This document shows, piece after piece, positions 1-22,589 of a DNA stretch of 64,000 nt; the first letter of the stretch is position 1, and every line of letters begins with the position of its first letter. The position numbers were made by a program, and so were the translations under genes. The notes below the pieces were generated by a model. That model saw nothing but the letters and a program-made list of their open reading frames with translations. It did not search any database and was not told the origin of the DNA. Where the stretch lies: the NCBI GenBank assembly GCA_023055355.1, contig JALJCS010000004.1:20052244-20116243 (forward strand). Direction: 5' to 3'. The DNA comes from Agelaius tricolor (Eukaryota > Chordata > Aves > Passeriformes > Icteridae).

Positions 1-3000
1 TAAGGGAAAAGGGGGCAGGGGATGAGGATTTGAGCTTGTACCATATCAGGAGGGAGTTGCAGATAGAGAGCAGCAGGGTGGAAGTTTTCCTGACAGACCT
101 CCTCATCTGTTCATCACCTCTGGCTATACAGCACACCCGGTCTCCTTGGGTGGGCTGCCAGGAATGGCACATAGCAGCACATACTTCAGCGGGGCCCCAG
201 CACATACCTACCAGCCTGGCTCCCTGCTCCCTTGCTGCCTCCAGCACAGACTGCCATTCTTTGTCTCCGTTAACAGTTGCAGCAGCAATAATATTTTTAA
301 GCTGTGCATTATGAAAAGATGCAAAAACCATAGCATGTTTCTCAGGAAGTGACCAACATAATTTTTTTCTGATTAATGGAATTTTTTTACTGCTCTCTGA
401 TCTCATTTCACTGAATGCCTTCATTTTACACCCTTGAGTAGGTCCCATTTTATTCCTCCTAGGCTAATCTTACTTTCACTAATTTCCCAAGGAAAAGGTC
501 TGAGGCCTTTTTCTCTCCCATTTGACCACTGGTCTCCAAAGGTGCGAGAGAAAATGCCCTGTTCTCAGAAATCATAAGCATGCTTTCAGCCTGGATGCTG
601 TCTGTGCTTGGGAAGGTCAGCTGCCACAGTTCCTTGTTGCCTTTACAGATTGTGGCTGTTGTCAGGACCTCAGTGCTTGTACTTTCCTATTCTGCAGCAC
701 TGTGTGTACAAATGACATTGGGAGGGCAGCAGTGGCAGATGCATCAGAGCAGGGACTGAATCACTCCTCAGTAATTTATCCTTTCCTCTCCTTATCAAGT
801 CAGAGGGTAGGGTTTCTTTGATGGGACAATGTATTAGAATTCATACAAGAACTTATTTAGTTGTGAAAGCTGAGAACAACTAATCCTTGTAACACTGAGT
901 TAAGGTGGGTGAGATAGAGCATGCAATATATAGGTAGTACAACATTAAGCTCTAGGAATCTATTAAAATTAAAATCAGAACAGAGATTGTTTTGAAATAT
1001 CTTACTTGCAGGGTAGTTAGCACATCAGCACTAGGATGGCACAGTGGAAAATCTAGTTGTTCTAAAAAGAGATGTAAGTAAGCAGATTTACTGTGTGTTG
1101 TTGGATTAGTTTTGATGCTTCCTAAAAAAATCAAATGTCAATATACCTATCCTTAATGGCATCTCGACCACACAGTTAAGTATTACTTTTCAGATTCAAT
1201 AATATTGGTGATTCAAGGATGTTGGGGTCTAGAAAGGGAACTGATATGGCGTGAAGTATTTGCAGTTTATAAAGCAGAAACAGAGGACTTCTGTTAGTTT
1301 TTCAGCCATATTGAGAGGAATAAGAATTATTGACTCAGACCTCAGCTATTTTTTCCAAATCTCAGTAAATCCTAGCTGATCCTTGATACAAGATCTTGGT
1401 TAGGCACAACTAATTATTCATGTTATATGGGTGATTCAACCTCTTTTTGGTTTAGCACCAGCAAAGAAAGCAATTGTAAGAATGAGGTCCAACAAACACC
1501 TTTCTTTCAACAGCAGCCATTTGTTTTTCTGACAGATTGAATTAATTCTAGAACAGATCAAAAGCAAATAACTTAATTTTAAAGTCTTGGCTATGACCTT
1601 GCATACCTTTCTGTGTGAATATTTATAAATCATTAAATAATCATTGGATCTTTTCTCGCAAAGATGACTAAATACTAATTTGGCTTCAAGTGCCGGGTAA
1701 ATTCTGTTTTAGTAGACATGTCTGCAGACAACCAGCAGTACTAAAATCTTACTTCAAGCAGGCTGGAGATCAGGAAAAAGAAACAGCAATAAAACCAGCT
1801 TTTGTATGCACTATATTTATGATTGAAATTACCAGAAAATATTTACATAACTAGTTGATTCTGTCATTTAAGAACAGTAAAAACAATATCTAAGCTTTTT
1901 ATTATATTCTGACTATTTCAAAACTGTAAAAATCATTCAGGCTGTTATTACTTTGATTTTTGCAGATAAATTTAAGCAATTTATAGAATTTAATTGAAAA
2001 GCAACTCAAGAATTTTTAAAACACGGATTTTGGATATCACATTGTTTGTACTGCCAGTTTCAAGGTCTGATCTCTCAAGATCAAAAGAAACCATATATTT
2101 CTTTTGGGAAAAAGGACATCACATTTATATTGGGTCATTTTTGTAGCCCAACTTTTGCTGCTCTTTAAGAATGTATTAACCCAAGTAGTCATTATTTTAG
2201 AAGTCACAGGTGGAGGGACTTGAGAGTTTATATATAGATAGCTGGTTAATCTATATATATGAAACTGGGCTAGTATTGAGATTGCTGCTTACCAAATGGG
2301 TAAAACATAAGGCTTTCAAAGGGTTTTTTCTTTTCATTGGTTGGTGGCTGAAAATTTTTTTCCCCAGTGTTTCTCCTACTCTTAAAACTCTCTTCCAGTT
2401 CCCAGTGCCCAGCTTTCCCTTTGTGATGGGTAGGGCTCCTAACAATTCTGCATTACAAATAAATGCTATCAATAATAATGATAGATGCTGCACCACATAT
2501 GTTTATGGAAATTCTCTGGGAATCTCTGTGTGGGAAAGGGTTTGGAGTATGGTTTGAAAGGAGGTGGGCGGGGAGGTTGTTTTTTTTCATTATGTGATAC
2601 TTGCTTTACAAATTAAATCAAGTATTTTTGTTCCAATTTAAGACTCATTTTGGTAGACTGGCTCATAAATCAAGCTCTGTTAAAGACAGACATATTAATA
2701 CATATATTTGCTGTGTGTTGTTGATTTAATTTTGATTCTACTTAAAAAATATTCCCTGATAAACTCAAAATATTGCTCTTCCTTGGCTAAACTCTTAAGT
2801 AAGACTATCAAGTGCACAGTATTTCACTAACGTGATAGTTTTTTAAAATTTACTGAGATCTAATTCTCTGATTTAATAACGTGCTTTAATATTATTGTGA
2901 TACTTAAATTGCTTCAGATCCCATAAATGTAAGACCTTCAGTTCTAGTTTCAGTTTATTTTCCATTTTATTTTGCTTTGGGACTCTAAAGATGTCAGAAT

Positions 3001-3297
3001 TTTATGTAAAAATATGATTACTGAGTCAACAGGCTGTTTTTCCTCTTTAAAAATAATCATGACATATCCAGGCACAGATGTGTTATAATAATATGAGGTT
3101 GAGTATTAAATTAATTCATCACAATAGTCCTACCATAATGAAATGGGAAAATATAATCTCTCAGTTTGCTCAGGCAAAAGCATCAGATGGAGTGCAATGG
3201 TAAATGAGAATGAGAATTAAAAGGGATTTTTATGTGTTGTAAAGCTGATGCCCTAAATGAAGTTTAGCAGCATTACTTATCCTGTGATTGTCCCTAG
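1..3297 (+). other. PTCH1: PTCH1 intron 12 (3' part)
   Basis: AT-rich intronic DNA that ends in the acceptor TCCCTAG before exon 13. No exon 12 sequence could be recognised, so the window starts inside this intron. Short open frames here (for example 522-821 and 2210-2557) match nothing I know. Two similar segments of about 45 bp lie at about 1088-1130 and 2708-2752. No CR1 copy was recognised. Confidence 0.85.
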
Positions 3298-5372
<2,075 letters not shown>

Positions 5373-5772
5373 CCCGTGTGTCACTAGAGTGATTCAGGTT
5401 GAGCCTCAAGCGTATGCAGAAAATGACAATACCTGCTACAGTCCTCCACCCCCGTACAGCAGCCACAGTTTTGCACATGAAACCCAGATTACAATGCAGT
5501 CCACAGTGCAGCTGCGCACAGAATATGATCCTCACACGCAGGTGTACTACACCACAGCAGAGCCCCGCTCAGAAATATCTGTGCAGCCAGTGACAGTGAC
5601 ACAAGATAACCTGAGCTGCCAGAGCCCAGAAAGCACAAGCTCGACGAGGGATTTGCTTTCCCAATTCTCAGACTCCAGTATACATTGCCTTGAGCAACCC
5701 TGTACAAAGTGGACACTCTCATCTTTTGCAGAAAAGCATTATGCTCCATTCCTCCTAAAACCAAAAGCTAAG
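5373..5772 (+). CDS. PTCH1: PTCH1 exon 14: middle cytoplasmic loop
   Basis: 400 bp. The first base completes the serine codon split by intron 13, and the exon ends on a full lysine codon before GTAATC. It encodes the large cytoplasmic loop between TM6 and TM7. The loop starts [15 protein letters not shown] and carries a PPPY motif ([11 protein letters not shown]), the kind of site bound by WW-domain HECT ubiquitin ligases that control Patched turnover. A serine-rich stretch ([17 protein letters not shown]) follows, then the conserved [16 protein letters not shown] before TM7. It is one codon shorter than the human exon (AENDN where human has a residue more). The open frame runs on into the intron, but the donor and the next exon fix the end. 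Confidence 0.97.
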
Positions 5773-6269
5773 GTAATCGGGGGAGCTATTTACCTGGTTT
5801 TCAAAATTAGATTTCTGCCTTGCCCGGTTTTAAAAAAATATCCTAGCAATGGTTTTAAATATAAGGAATAAATACAGCTCTTGTGAAATAACAGTTTTTA
5901 ATAATTTACAGCTGGTTTCTTATTTTATAAGTTTTATCTTGCAAGTGCTATGGACACATACTTAAAATATATGTTACGAGTGAAGGTGCTGGTGACTTTG
6001 AGAAACATAAGCTTGTGAACAGTGAAATTAATGTCACTTTTAAACTTTACTACAATAGAAATTTCTCATCCATGATGCAGAGCCCCTTCAAGGAAGAACA
6101 AATGACTTTAATCTTGTAGTATGTATATGCATGAAAAAAACACCAGAAAAATAAAAGCTTGAAAGTACTGATGGATGTTAATTTTGAATTTGGCTTTGTA
6201 ATATGACATTATGAATTATTAGCTCCTTTAGAAGCCTAAAACCAAATACATCTCTGTTCTCTGTTGCAG
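5773..6269 (+). other. PTCH1: PTCH1 intron 14
   Basis: Short intron of 497 bp, AT-rich, from GTAATC to CTCTGTTGCAG. No repeats or other structure were seen. Confidence 0.92.
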
Positions 6270-6579
6270 ATTATGGTTATTTTTCTTTTTCTGGGTTTAC
6301 TTGGGCTCAGCCTTTATGGAACTACCCGGGTAAGAGATGGACTAGATCTCACAGACATTGTACCACGGGAAACACGGGAATATGACTTTATTGCTGCACA
6401 GTTCAAGTACTTTTCATTCTACAACATGTATATTGTGACACAGAAAGCAGACTATCCAAATGTCCAGCAGTTACTTTATGAACTTCACAGAAGTTTCAGC
6501 AACGTGGCATATGTTTTGTTGGAAGAGGATAGGCAGCTCCCCAAAATGTGGTTGCACTACTTTCGAGACTGGCTGCAAG
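6270..6579 (+). CDS. PTCH1: PTCH1 exon 15: TM7 and start of second extracellular domain
   Basis: 310 bp, starting in phase 0 and ending with one base of a glycine codon (CAAG|GTAAGA). TM7 is [17 protein letters not shown]. The second extracellular domain begins after it with [20 protein letters not shown] and continues through [16 protein letters not shown] core sequence to [15 protein letters not shown]. This is among the most conserved parts of Patched and takes part in sterol and ligand contacts. The exon length equals the mammalian one as I recall it. Confidence 0.97.
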
Positions 6580-9500
6580 GTAAGAGAGTGTTACAGAAAC
6601 TTTTCCTAGTTTGTTTTGCTCAGAAAGAGCAGTTGTTCATAGTGGTATTGCTGTAATTCAGTCACACAGTTAAAGGCTCTGAGCAGTAGGGAGAATGCCT
6701 AGGTGCTGCTTTGAACGCATGTGTGGGCACACTCTTTGTCACTTATTTTCTTTGTGTTTAAGTTTACTCCCTAGTAAGACAGTTATGAAGCTTTAAGGGA
6801 TTATATCCATGCCAGTCATGTCTAAGCAGTTGATGAGGCATTATGCATTATGGCCAAATATGGCCCTGTGTCTTGGGTAAATAAATATTTGGTGAGTGTT
6901 TTCAGATCAGTGAATGAAAAATCCCTATCCAGTGATGTATTCTGACAGAGACTTAACTTTCAGCTCTTGAGTGATCTTGTTGGCTTCAACTGGGACTGCT
7001 GGCATGAAGAAAACTCAGTGTGGCTTATGTGTTTTATTGGGCTAGGAACTTACTGCATAGTCCAGGTTTCTAATCAACTACACTCACCCTTTCTGTGGTG
7101 CTGCTTTTCTGTGCTGAAGTGTAACAGGGTGGGGAAAAACAAGAGAAGGCATGGCCTTTCAGGTACTATGATGATAATTATATTGAAACCAAGTAATTGA
7201 ATATTGAAGATACTTTAACAGCCAACACACCCTGCTCAGGATTGCTTTGGTCCTATCTATATCTTTTTATTGGGAGAATTTCTAGGAAGTGTTTGCAAAA
7301 AAAAAAAAGAAAAATTGTGCTGACCTGGTGAGACTGTAAATTTCTGTAAATTTTAAACTTAATTGTGTACAGATGACCACTGCAGCCTGTGATTCTTAGA
7401 GAACATATAAGTAACTGTCAGTATCTGATGTATTTTATTCCTTCTGAAAATATGTTGAACAATATTAGGAAAGCAGACACACGTTAGTGACAAATCTACA
7501 CAAAATGAGGTTTCCCATGTGTTAATGCATTCCTAAATAATGTAAAGCAGTATTTCAGCTATTAGCTTTGGGGGTTTTTAATGGTTTTTAAATACATTGG
7601 ATCCATTCATTGCAGTCTACTTACTGGAAGCTTTATTTAAAATATTTTGCTCGCATAAGCATATTGAGCTGTAAAGGATGGCATTACTGGCGGGAAGAAA
7701 ATTCAACGTAGCTAGATGTTTGCTGGATTGGAACCTTACTATACTTGCTAGAATTCTAAGCAGTCCTTCTACATGCTTTTCCAAATTCTCTTAAACCTCT
7801 GCTGTTTACTTTGTTTCTTTTGTGGTTATTTTTGCTGCTGTTCCAAAACAGTAGGAAAAAGTGTATCTGGTGTCCCGATTTTCTCTTTTTCCCCCTCCCC
7901 CATGAGGGAGATAGAAATCTGAGATTGTGTTCAGGAAGCTTTATTAGTGCTCAACCTCAGCACAGTCTGCCAACGATAAAGTCAGGAGGAGGTGCCCTTG
8001 GATCTGCTCCCTTGCAGGCTGCTCGAAGTGAAATGCTGGAGGCTGGCCCACTTGGTGCTACTCCCAGGAGTACTCCCGTTCCCAGTGCCCCTGTCAGGCG
8101 CACCACATACTTTCCCAAACCTCTTTCACTTTGGGTGCCTCCCTGTCCTCTTTGCAATCCTTTGTGTCCCTCTTGCACTAAAGATTGTTTGTGTGGCCAA
8201 GGGCCTGCATGTCCCCTCACATTGTATGTCTGTGCTTGTGTGTGTTCTTTGCAGACATGCTCTTCTCATAGCGGTGTTCCTACTCTGTACTTAGCACATA
8301 GTTACTTTTCTCCTCCAGTCCACATTAGCCAGCCTATCCTTATTTGTCCTCTGCTTTTCTTCCACTAGAGGAGCTGTGTGTATTCCTGGTACCTGGGGCA
8401 TACTGACAGGCTGCATGGAGCTAAAATGTTACAGTAGAATAGTCAGGGTGACTCCAGGGAGCTGTAGTGACTTGCTGTGGTCCATGTGACATGCCAGTCT
8501 TTTGATGACACACAGCTTTAGAATTAATTGTTATGATTATTAATTGGCATTTAGGTCTGTATCCTTACCTCTCCTCCCTACCTTTTCTGAGGAGGTCACA
8601 ATTAATGCAACCCTGCTGCTTTGTAAAGTTGCAGGCACAGAGTGTGATACTTCATTCACAGGGCTGTAAAGGAGGATGTTGAGATGTATCAATAGAAAGA
8701 GATTATATTTTCAAATGGTATAGGGAATTGATGTTACGGGGGGAGCTAGACTGTTGTAGCTGCCATGTTTGTCATAGTTGGGGAATTATTGAAAGGTGCA
8801 GACTAATAGGCAGAATAACACCTGATTGTTACCAGCTGTGGCTGATGCCAAAAGAGTCAAGGGAAGGGAAGATGATGAGAGAATTTACAAACAAGGTATA
8901 GGTTTAGGCTGGATTCTGTGAGGTAGAGCAGTTCTAGTGGCATAGTTTTATGTTTTGGAAGGGCTGGATAATTGAAGCAGGAACAGCTTTGACCTGCATG
9001 GCTAATTCCTGCTGACTTGACTGTGAATCCAGTGCCAGAGGTTAATGGCTCAAGATGGCCTTCTGACACACACACATTTGTCCAGCAGAATGAAGGATGC
9101 AACAACATGTGAACAACCATTTTTTACCAAAAAGGCACCCTTGGTTTAGCTGTGCATTCTTCCTCATCTAATAGCAGTGGACTGTGCCTTCTGCCTCATG
9201 CACTTCTCTTTTCAGAGATCCCTCTTATTTTGCTTTCTGGTATTGTTTATGTTACCGTATTTTCTGTTACTGAAAATGCAATAGAAGAAAAGTTCACACT
9301 AATCATTCATTTAAGCTGTAAACGTTAATATTGCTTTTGTTAGTGACCAAATGTAAATGAGGTAGCTTGGATTCCCTGATGGCTTCTAATTAGGCTTGTT
9401 TTTGCAAAGGGAAATCTTATCTGGTGTTTCAAGGTGGCAGCTGCTCACATGAGCCAGTAGGAACTCCTTCCTCACCCCCACTCTCACATAATTTTCTATA

Positions 9501-11788
9501 TTGTCACTTTCTTCTGAAGCACTAAGCAAAAGTGACTGCTTATGTGAAAAAATCCCTCATATAAAATTTCAAAAATTCCTTTAATTTCTATAACTTTTCT
9601 GCAGAAAGATGTGAGCAAGATTTCATCTTTCTGCCCAGAAATGTATAGTTTATCCCATTTATGATAGATTAAATATCTACTAAAATAATTGCTATGAACA
9701 TGTTTGCTTTGAAAGCAGCAAAAGTCTACTACAAATTTCAAAGTGTAATGGCAAATTTTACTTCTTGCAAGTTTGAAATTCTTCAGAATTTAAGTACAAT
9801 TGCCAATGGTTTCTTAATATTTTTTCTGTAGACTTTTAGTTTCAGCAAGGTGAGTTATAAAATGATCTGAAACATAGTGTTTAAGCTAGCTGAAGAGTAA
9901 AAGTGTAAAAGGGAGCAGGGTTTGAAGGATGACCAAACTTGTGAGAACAGGGGAGCAGGGGGATGTGGTGAAGATGTAAGAGAGTTTTCACCCACTGCAG
10001 TAATGTTTCCAAGTACATGCCCTTTTTTGCAACTGCAAACTGGTATATATCACATGCCAAAGGATTTATTATTGTGTCTGTGGAACCCCCTGACAGGGGT
10101 GGGATGTTTATGTGAAAGCTCTGCCCTGAGATGCTGTTCACCATAGCTGTTTGTGTGCCCCTTCTGTGGAAGGGAGACACTTCTAATGGAAGTTACACTG
10201 TTCTTGGGTCATCTCCTTCTTTTCTATGTGCTTTTTTGACTGCATCCTTTTCACTTTCCAAAGTCATTGTGTTTCTTGTCACTGATATGATAGCCCAAAT
10301 ACTCTCACCTGGCCACTTTTTGAGAAACTGATATGGAGCTGGACATGGGACAGAAGGGATGGATTGGTATTTTTGCATACTCTTACCAATGCTTCCCCTC
10401 TCTGCAGTGCCAGCAAACAGTGCTTTTTTGAAAGGGAACCTCAAAGTCCTTTGGTGATGTCAGAAAACCTGATGGCAAATTGTCATCCTCCTGGAACAGT
10501 GCTAGAGGACTGCATGCAGAGATCTGGCAGGCTTCTTTCATCATTTGGTTCTCAGCCTGTTGGCTTCACATGATTTGACATGGTTTAGTGAGACAGCATG
10601 GGAGGCAGTTTTCTAAGGAAGAGAGGATGAGTTTGTCAATGGGAATGGGTACTGTGCCCTGGAGACAGTGTCAGCTGGGTGCATTTTCTCTTCCAGTGCT
10701 CTTATCTCAGTACAGCTGTAGCTAACCTATCCAGCCTGCAGCGATGGTTTTCAATAAAGCTCCTCAGCCCAGCTGTGAGGTGGGTCAATGATTTCCTCCA
10801 CCGTCACTCCCCCGGCCTTTTTCTTCCCTTCCCTGGACATGCAGTTTGTCATCTGCTTGCACAGAGCTTCCTTGTACTGGGATGTGGCTTCCTGTACTAA
10901 ATCTGATCCAAATTTCTGCTGTGAGGTATTCCCTCCCCCTTGAAGGGTGGCAAGGAGGAAAATAACAGTTGAGAGTGAATAGGTGTTGGCTGTGATCTTT
11001 ACATGTGCTGGCAGCAGATCCCATGACTTGTATTAGCTGCACAAGTTGAACAGATGGAACAAATTGACAAAATCGTGTTCACTCATGCTGTGCTTGAGGA
11101 GCAGCTGAGTTGCTGTTTGAAGTTGAAAGTCTGAGTGTGTTTTTCTCCCTGCTTGTAGTGGAATTTCTGGTTATAGCGTAGAAGCTATTGCCCCAGTGCT
11201 CTGCAGTAGCTCAAAACAGTAATGAGAGCAGTGTGTGTCCTCCTCTGTGGTTCCATGCACTCAGCCACGGTTTTGGTGAGGCAGAGGCGAGTAAGGAGAA
11301 GGTTTCCCTTCTAGGTAACAGACTTATGCCTCCTCTGGTTGTAAGATGGTGAAGCTGGATGAGGGCTGGGCTCGGCCCTTCTCTGCTCTAGACAAGATTA
11401 ACGTTTTCCCATACACTTCTCCAAGTGGAAGGCTTGGAGAAGATATTCAATTTCCCTTGAGGGGAAGCCATTTTTGCCAGTTCACAAGGCATTTTCAGCT
11501 TGCTAGCTTAACTTTGCTGGTCTGCACAACCTGGAGACTCTTGGGGCTTCTCCCTTGCATTTTCTTGCTTCCCCTGCCTTTCTTTGGGCAAAATATTGGA
11601 CATGCAACTGACACTTCCCACACACTGACAGTGTGGAGCCCCAAATTTAGGAGGCACCAGGTCAATACTTTTCATCCTGATTCAGTTATGAAAAAGTATC
11701 TTTATTCTTTCTCCTTTTGAAACTTTTTTATAATAGTGATTATTCACCTACTTATTCTGTCTTCCCCTTGTCTCTCTTAACTCCTCAG
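6580..11788 (+). other. PTCH1: PTCH1 intron 15
   Basis: The largest complete intron in the window, 5.2 kb. It contains a 12-base A-run near 7299, an ancient-looking direct repeat of about 75 bp (about 6986-7060 and 7676-7752), and a 558 bp open frame at 7811-8368 that is low-complexity, cysteine- and proline-rich and unlike any protein I know. It ends in the acceptor TTAACTCCTCAG. Confidence 0.88.
6986..7752 (+). repeat. Degenerate direct repeat pair in intron 15
   Basis: The segment at about 6986-7060 and the segment at about 7676-7752 share a common pattern: CTGGC, then GAAGAAAA, TCA, GT GGCT or AGCT, ATGT, TTGG, GGAAC and TTACT, in the same order and spacing with scattered mismatches. This suggests two copies of an old dispersed repeat or an ancient local duplication. 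I do not recognise the family. Confidence 0.55.
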
Positions 11789-11931
11789 GACTTCAGGATG
11801 CATTTGACAGTGACTGGGAAACTGGGAAGATCACTTACAACAGCTATAAAAATGGTTCTGACGATGCTGTTTTGGCTTACAAACTCTTGGTACAAACAGG
11901 CAACCATGCAAAGCCCATTGACATCAGCCAG
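11789..11931 (+). CDS. PTCH1: PTCH1 exon 16: second extracellular domain
   Basis: 143 bp. Its first two bases complete the glycine codon split by intron 15, and it ends CAG|GTAGTG on a codon boundary. It encodes [14 protein letters not shown] and then a variable patch ([17 protein letters not shown]). NGS is an N-glycosylation sequon conserved with the mammalian protein. It closes with KPIDISQ. Substitutions relative to human cluster around the sequon and in NHA before KPIDIS, on the exposed face expected for this domain. Confidence 0.96.
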
Positions 11932-19395
<7,464 letters not shown>

Positions 19396-19538
19396 GCGTT
19401 TTTAACTGCCATAGGAGACAGGAACCATAGGGCTGTCCTTGCATTGGAACACATGTTTGCACCAGTGCTGGATGGGGCCGTGTCTACTCTGCTTGGGGTG
19501 TTAATGCTTGCAGGATCAGAGTTTGATTTTATTGTCAG
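19396..19538 (+). CDS. PTCH1: PTCH1 exon 20: TM11 region
   Basis: 143 bp, phase 0 at the start, ending with two bases of an arginine codon (GTCAG|GTGAAG). It encodes [20 protein letters not shown] and then [20 protein letters not shown], which is TM11, and SEFDFIV leading to TM12. Conservation with mammals is nearly complete; the cytosolic turn reads GDRNHR where human has GDKNRR. Confidence 0.97.
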
Positions 19539-22489
19539 GTGAAGCATTTTTGTGTTTTGACTTTCTTTCAAAAATAAAAATAAGTGGGCTTTTAATTTTT
19601 ATTCACTTCAGTGAATCTGTCATTTTATTACTGTGCATGGTGTGTCAAGTGTGCTTATGTCATGGTCCTGCCTTCCCTCTGTTTTATTAACTCCTTGTTA
19701 CTTGCTAGACATGGTAGTGTTTCCATCACTGACATTAAAATCTGTTCCAGGAAAATCTGAGACTTAACATGAAGGAGCACAAAAATGTTGCTCTTTAGAA
19801 ACTTTGCTGATTCTGGGTTTGAATTAGTTCAAAGCATCTTGTATTGTCCAGTGTTAGCTGCAGCTGACCTTTAGCCTTGAGGTCCTCCAGACTTCTTGTA
19901 TGCACAGGAATTTGTATGCAAACGACATGTGAACCTACAAACATTCAACTGTGCTGCAAGTGCCTCTCTCAGGGCCTTCCCCTTCTATCCTTATGTAGGT
20001 TTTACATAATGAGGAAAAGAGGTGGGGGATGTGGGGGGGGGGGTGGGGGGTGGGGGGAGAAGGCGCTGTTTGGGAGCTGGGGAACCATAAATATGAACGT
20101 AGAACTTCATACTAAAATTTTGTACAGCAAAGCCTAAAGGCCCTTCTGTTCAGAACTACAAGCAGGCTGTTTCTTGTGAATATAATTAAGAATGTGTGTT
20201 TGTCAAGTATAGAGGAAAGCAAGTCTTTTCTTGAGGGGAATTTGAGAAGTGCAATGAAACAGATCCTCTTCTACTCCAAACAACCTGTGGAGCTCTGCAA
20301 AATGGCTAATCTTAGAAGTAACACAGGCTCTTTGTGGTAAACTATAGCACACACACAAAAAAATAATCCAAGCCCTAAAATGGAACTGAGGTAGAACTGG
20401 GCCAAATAAAAATGCTCTGAAAGATGGCTTAACTACTTAGGTAGACATAAGCTGGATAGATGACTAGACTTAACTGACATCCCTTTGACAACAAGAACAA
20501 CAAATGTCAGGGACAGGAACTGGGAGAATGACTGCTAAATCTCATCAGGCTTTTTGTTTATGTATGAAAGAGATTTGCAGAAAGCAGGCGGGTTGCAGTT
20601 AGATCTCATTAAACCTGCATGAAGACTATTACTATACAGGTATTCCATGTCCTGAAATAATTTTTTCCCCCAAAATCACTATTTTTTTACTTTATTGAAT
20701 TGGTATTGAAGAAATAGAATTTTTCTTTTAGGACCTGGTTTTGTAAGGGTCAGAACATTTTGACATACAAGTTACTGATAGATTTAACCTAAATTTACAG
20801 GGGTATATTTTTGGTGTGCAACTTTCCTACTTAGCAGATGAGATTTTGGCACACATTTTTGTGTCATAGCAAATGGAAGATTGTAGCAGCCTTTCGCACC
20901 AAATTTGGATTGGATGTGCTCTCAGTTTATAAAATGAGCCTTTCAACTTTTCAACTTATGTTATTTTACTTTTTTTGGCCATCAGTTTCTGTTTTTATAG
21001 CACAATCTCACTTCAGTTTGCTGTGTTTAAAAAATATAATAAAATAAACTATGGGGAGCCTGAGCATTGTTAGAGTGGGCGAAGAAGATCCTAAACTTCC
21101 GGAAAGCAACAGATTAGTCCAGCAATGTGGAAGATTAAGTAAATTAACAGACACTGTATACACCAACTGGTCAAAGCCATAATCCTCCTGTTTATTCTAA
21201 CGTTAGATGGATGAGATGCAAATGTTTTTAATGTCTGTTGTTGATCTGTGTCCCAGTTTAAAGTTCTGGTGGTTTATGTTAGTAGAGTAGATTGGCTTGC
21301 TGATTTTTGTTAATGCAGATCAGAAATTCCCAAATGTTTACAATAGCAGGATATTTATAGTTTTACAGGAGTCTGATATATTTGATCAGATGTGAAAACA
21401 GGGAGGCAGTAAAGTTTGTTGCCAGCTAGACAATGTAATCAGCAGACCCATTAGTAGCAAACTTGCCCTCTGTTCTTCTCCTTTGCCTTCTCCTTCAGGA
21501 ATTTACCAAGACTGAGTCCTTGAAATCATTAGTTACAACGCAGTCTTAAGTTTAGTCTGAGCCCCAGCTGTGCCGAATACCAACTAGCAAGACTTTCCTT
21601 TTACTGACAGGTTTACCTTGGTATTCATGAAGGATCCCAGACCTTAGCCCTCAGTGGTGGGAAAGGACAACTACTTGTGCACTTTTCTCTTCTTCCATAG
21701 TATTTCAGCCTTTATGTTTGAATTGGCTGACGCAAAACAAGAGTATTCAGAGATGCTAAATTGTTCAACAAAAGATTAGCCTGCAATGCAGCTCTGCCAT
21801 TGTGGAGCGCTCTTACTCAGTACAATGCTGAAGCTTACTATAGAATGGGCATTTTCTTTGCAGAAGGCGGGTTCCTGTGTTGTAAAAGAGTTGCAATTCA
21901 AGCTATTTGGTAAAACTGGAACTCACAGAATTCTAGGCGTTAAGTTTGATTGATGAACAGCAAGGAAAACCCTTACCTGATATACTGTAGATTTAATTAG
22001 ACATTCTGCTGTAAGTTGCAGAAGCATTTCACAGTGGATTAGCTGATGGGAGAAGAGGGCTTCTTTTCCTTCTACACTAAATTGTTTAAATTCTACACCC
22101 TTCACTTCATTTGTTTGCTTCTGCTGGGTTTTCACTAATGGGGGCCCCTTTTCATTGTATTTGTGCTTTCAATCCATTCAGCCCTTCCCTGCACAATCCA
22201 TATTTTTGTGTTTGTGTAACACATTCATAAATAACATTACATGTTTTCAAATTCTGGGAAATTAACAAATTTAATTTTTTTCTTTCCTTTTCAACTAACA
22301 CTTTGTGGAATGTAGCTTCTCTAATTCAAAAGGTAAAAACCCCTATATTTTATATAGAAAGTGATATAATTGTTTCCTTTGATGTTAGTAATATATTAGA
22401 GCTAATTTAGGATCTGTAGGAGTAATTTGTAATTCCTTGTTTCTAACAGTGGCTATTCTCTCCCCCAAACCATTTAAACTGTACTTCAG
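19539..22489 (+). other. PTCH1: PTCH1 intron 20
   Basis: About 2.95 kb, AT-rich apart from an abrupt G-run at about 20021-20058 that could form a G-quadruplex on the coding strand. It ends in the acceptor AACTGTACTTCAG. No CR1 copy was recognised. Confidence 0.9.
20021..20058 (+). repeat. G-run with G-quadruplex potential
   Basis: Four runs of 5, 11, 6 and 6 consecutive G are separated by two-base or one-base spacers (AT, T, T), within about 38 bases of the PTCH1 coding strand. This exceeds the usual G3-loop-G3 quadruplex rule and would also be present in the unspliced RNA. Its surroundings are AT-rich. Confidence 0.9.
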
Positions 22490-22589
22490 GTATTTCTTTG
22501 CTGTTTTGGCAATCCTAACCATTCTGGGAGTTCTCAATGGATTGGTGCTGCTTCCTGTTCTTCTCTCATTCTTTGGACCATACCCTGAG
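22490..22589 (+). CDS. PTCH1: PTCH1 exon 21: TM12
   Basis: 100 bp. The first base completes the arginine codon begun in exon 20, and the exon ends GAG|GTCAGT on a codon boundary. It encodes [20 protein letters not shown] and [15 protein letters not shown]12, the last membrane helix, and the entry to the cytoplasmic tail. The protein is apparently identical to mammalian PTCH1 in this stretch. Confidence 0.97.

Noticed and set aside
1..3297. Search for PTCH1 exon 12
   Set aside because: Nothing resembling the exon 12 protein segment was found upstream of exon 13, so exon 12 is outside the window.
7811..8368. 185-codon open frame in PTCH1 intron 15
   Set aside because: It has no recognisable domain, low-complexity cysteine- and proline-rich content, an open antisense frame over the same bases and no splice context. 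It is most likely chance.
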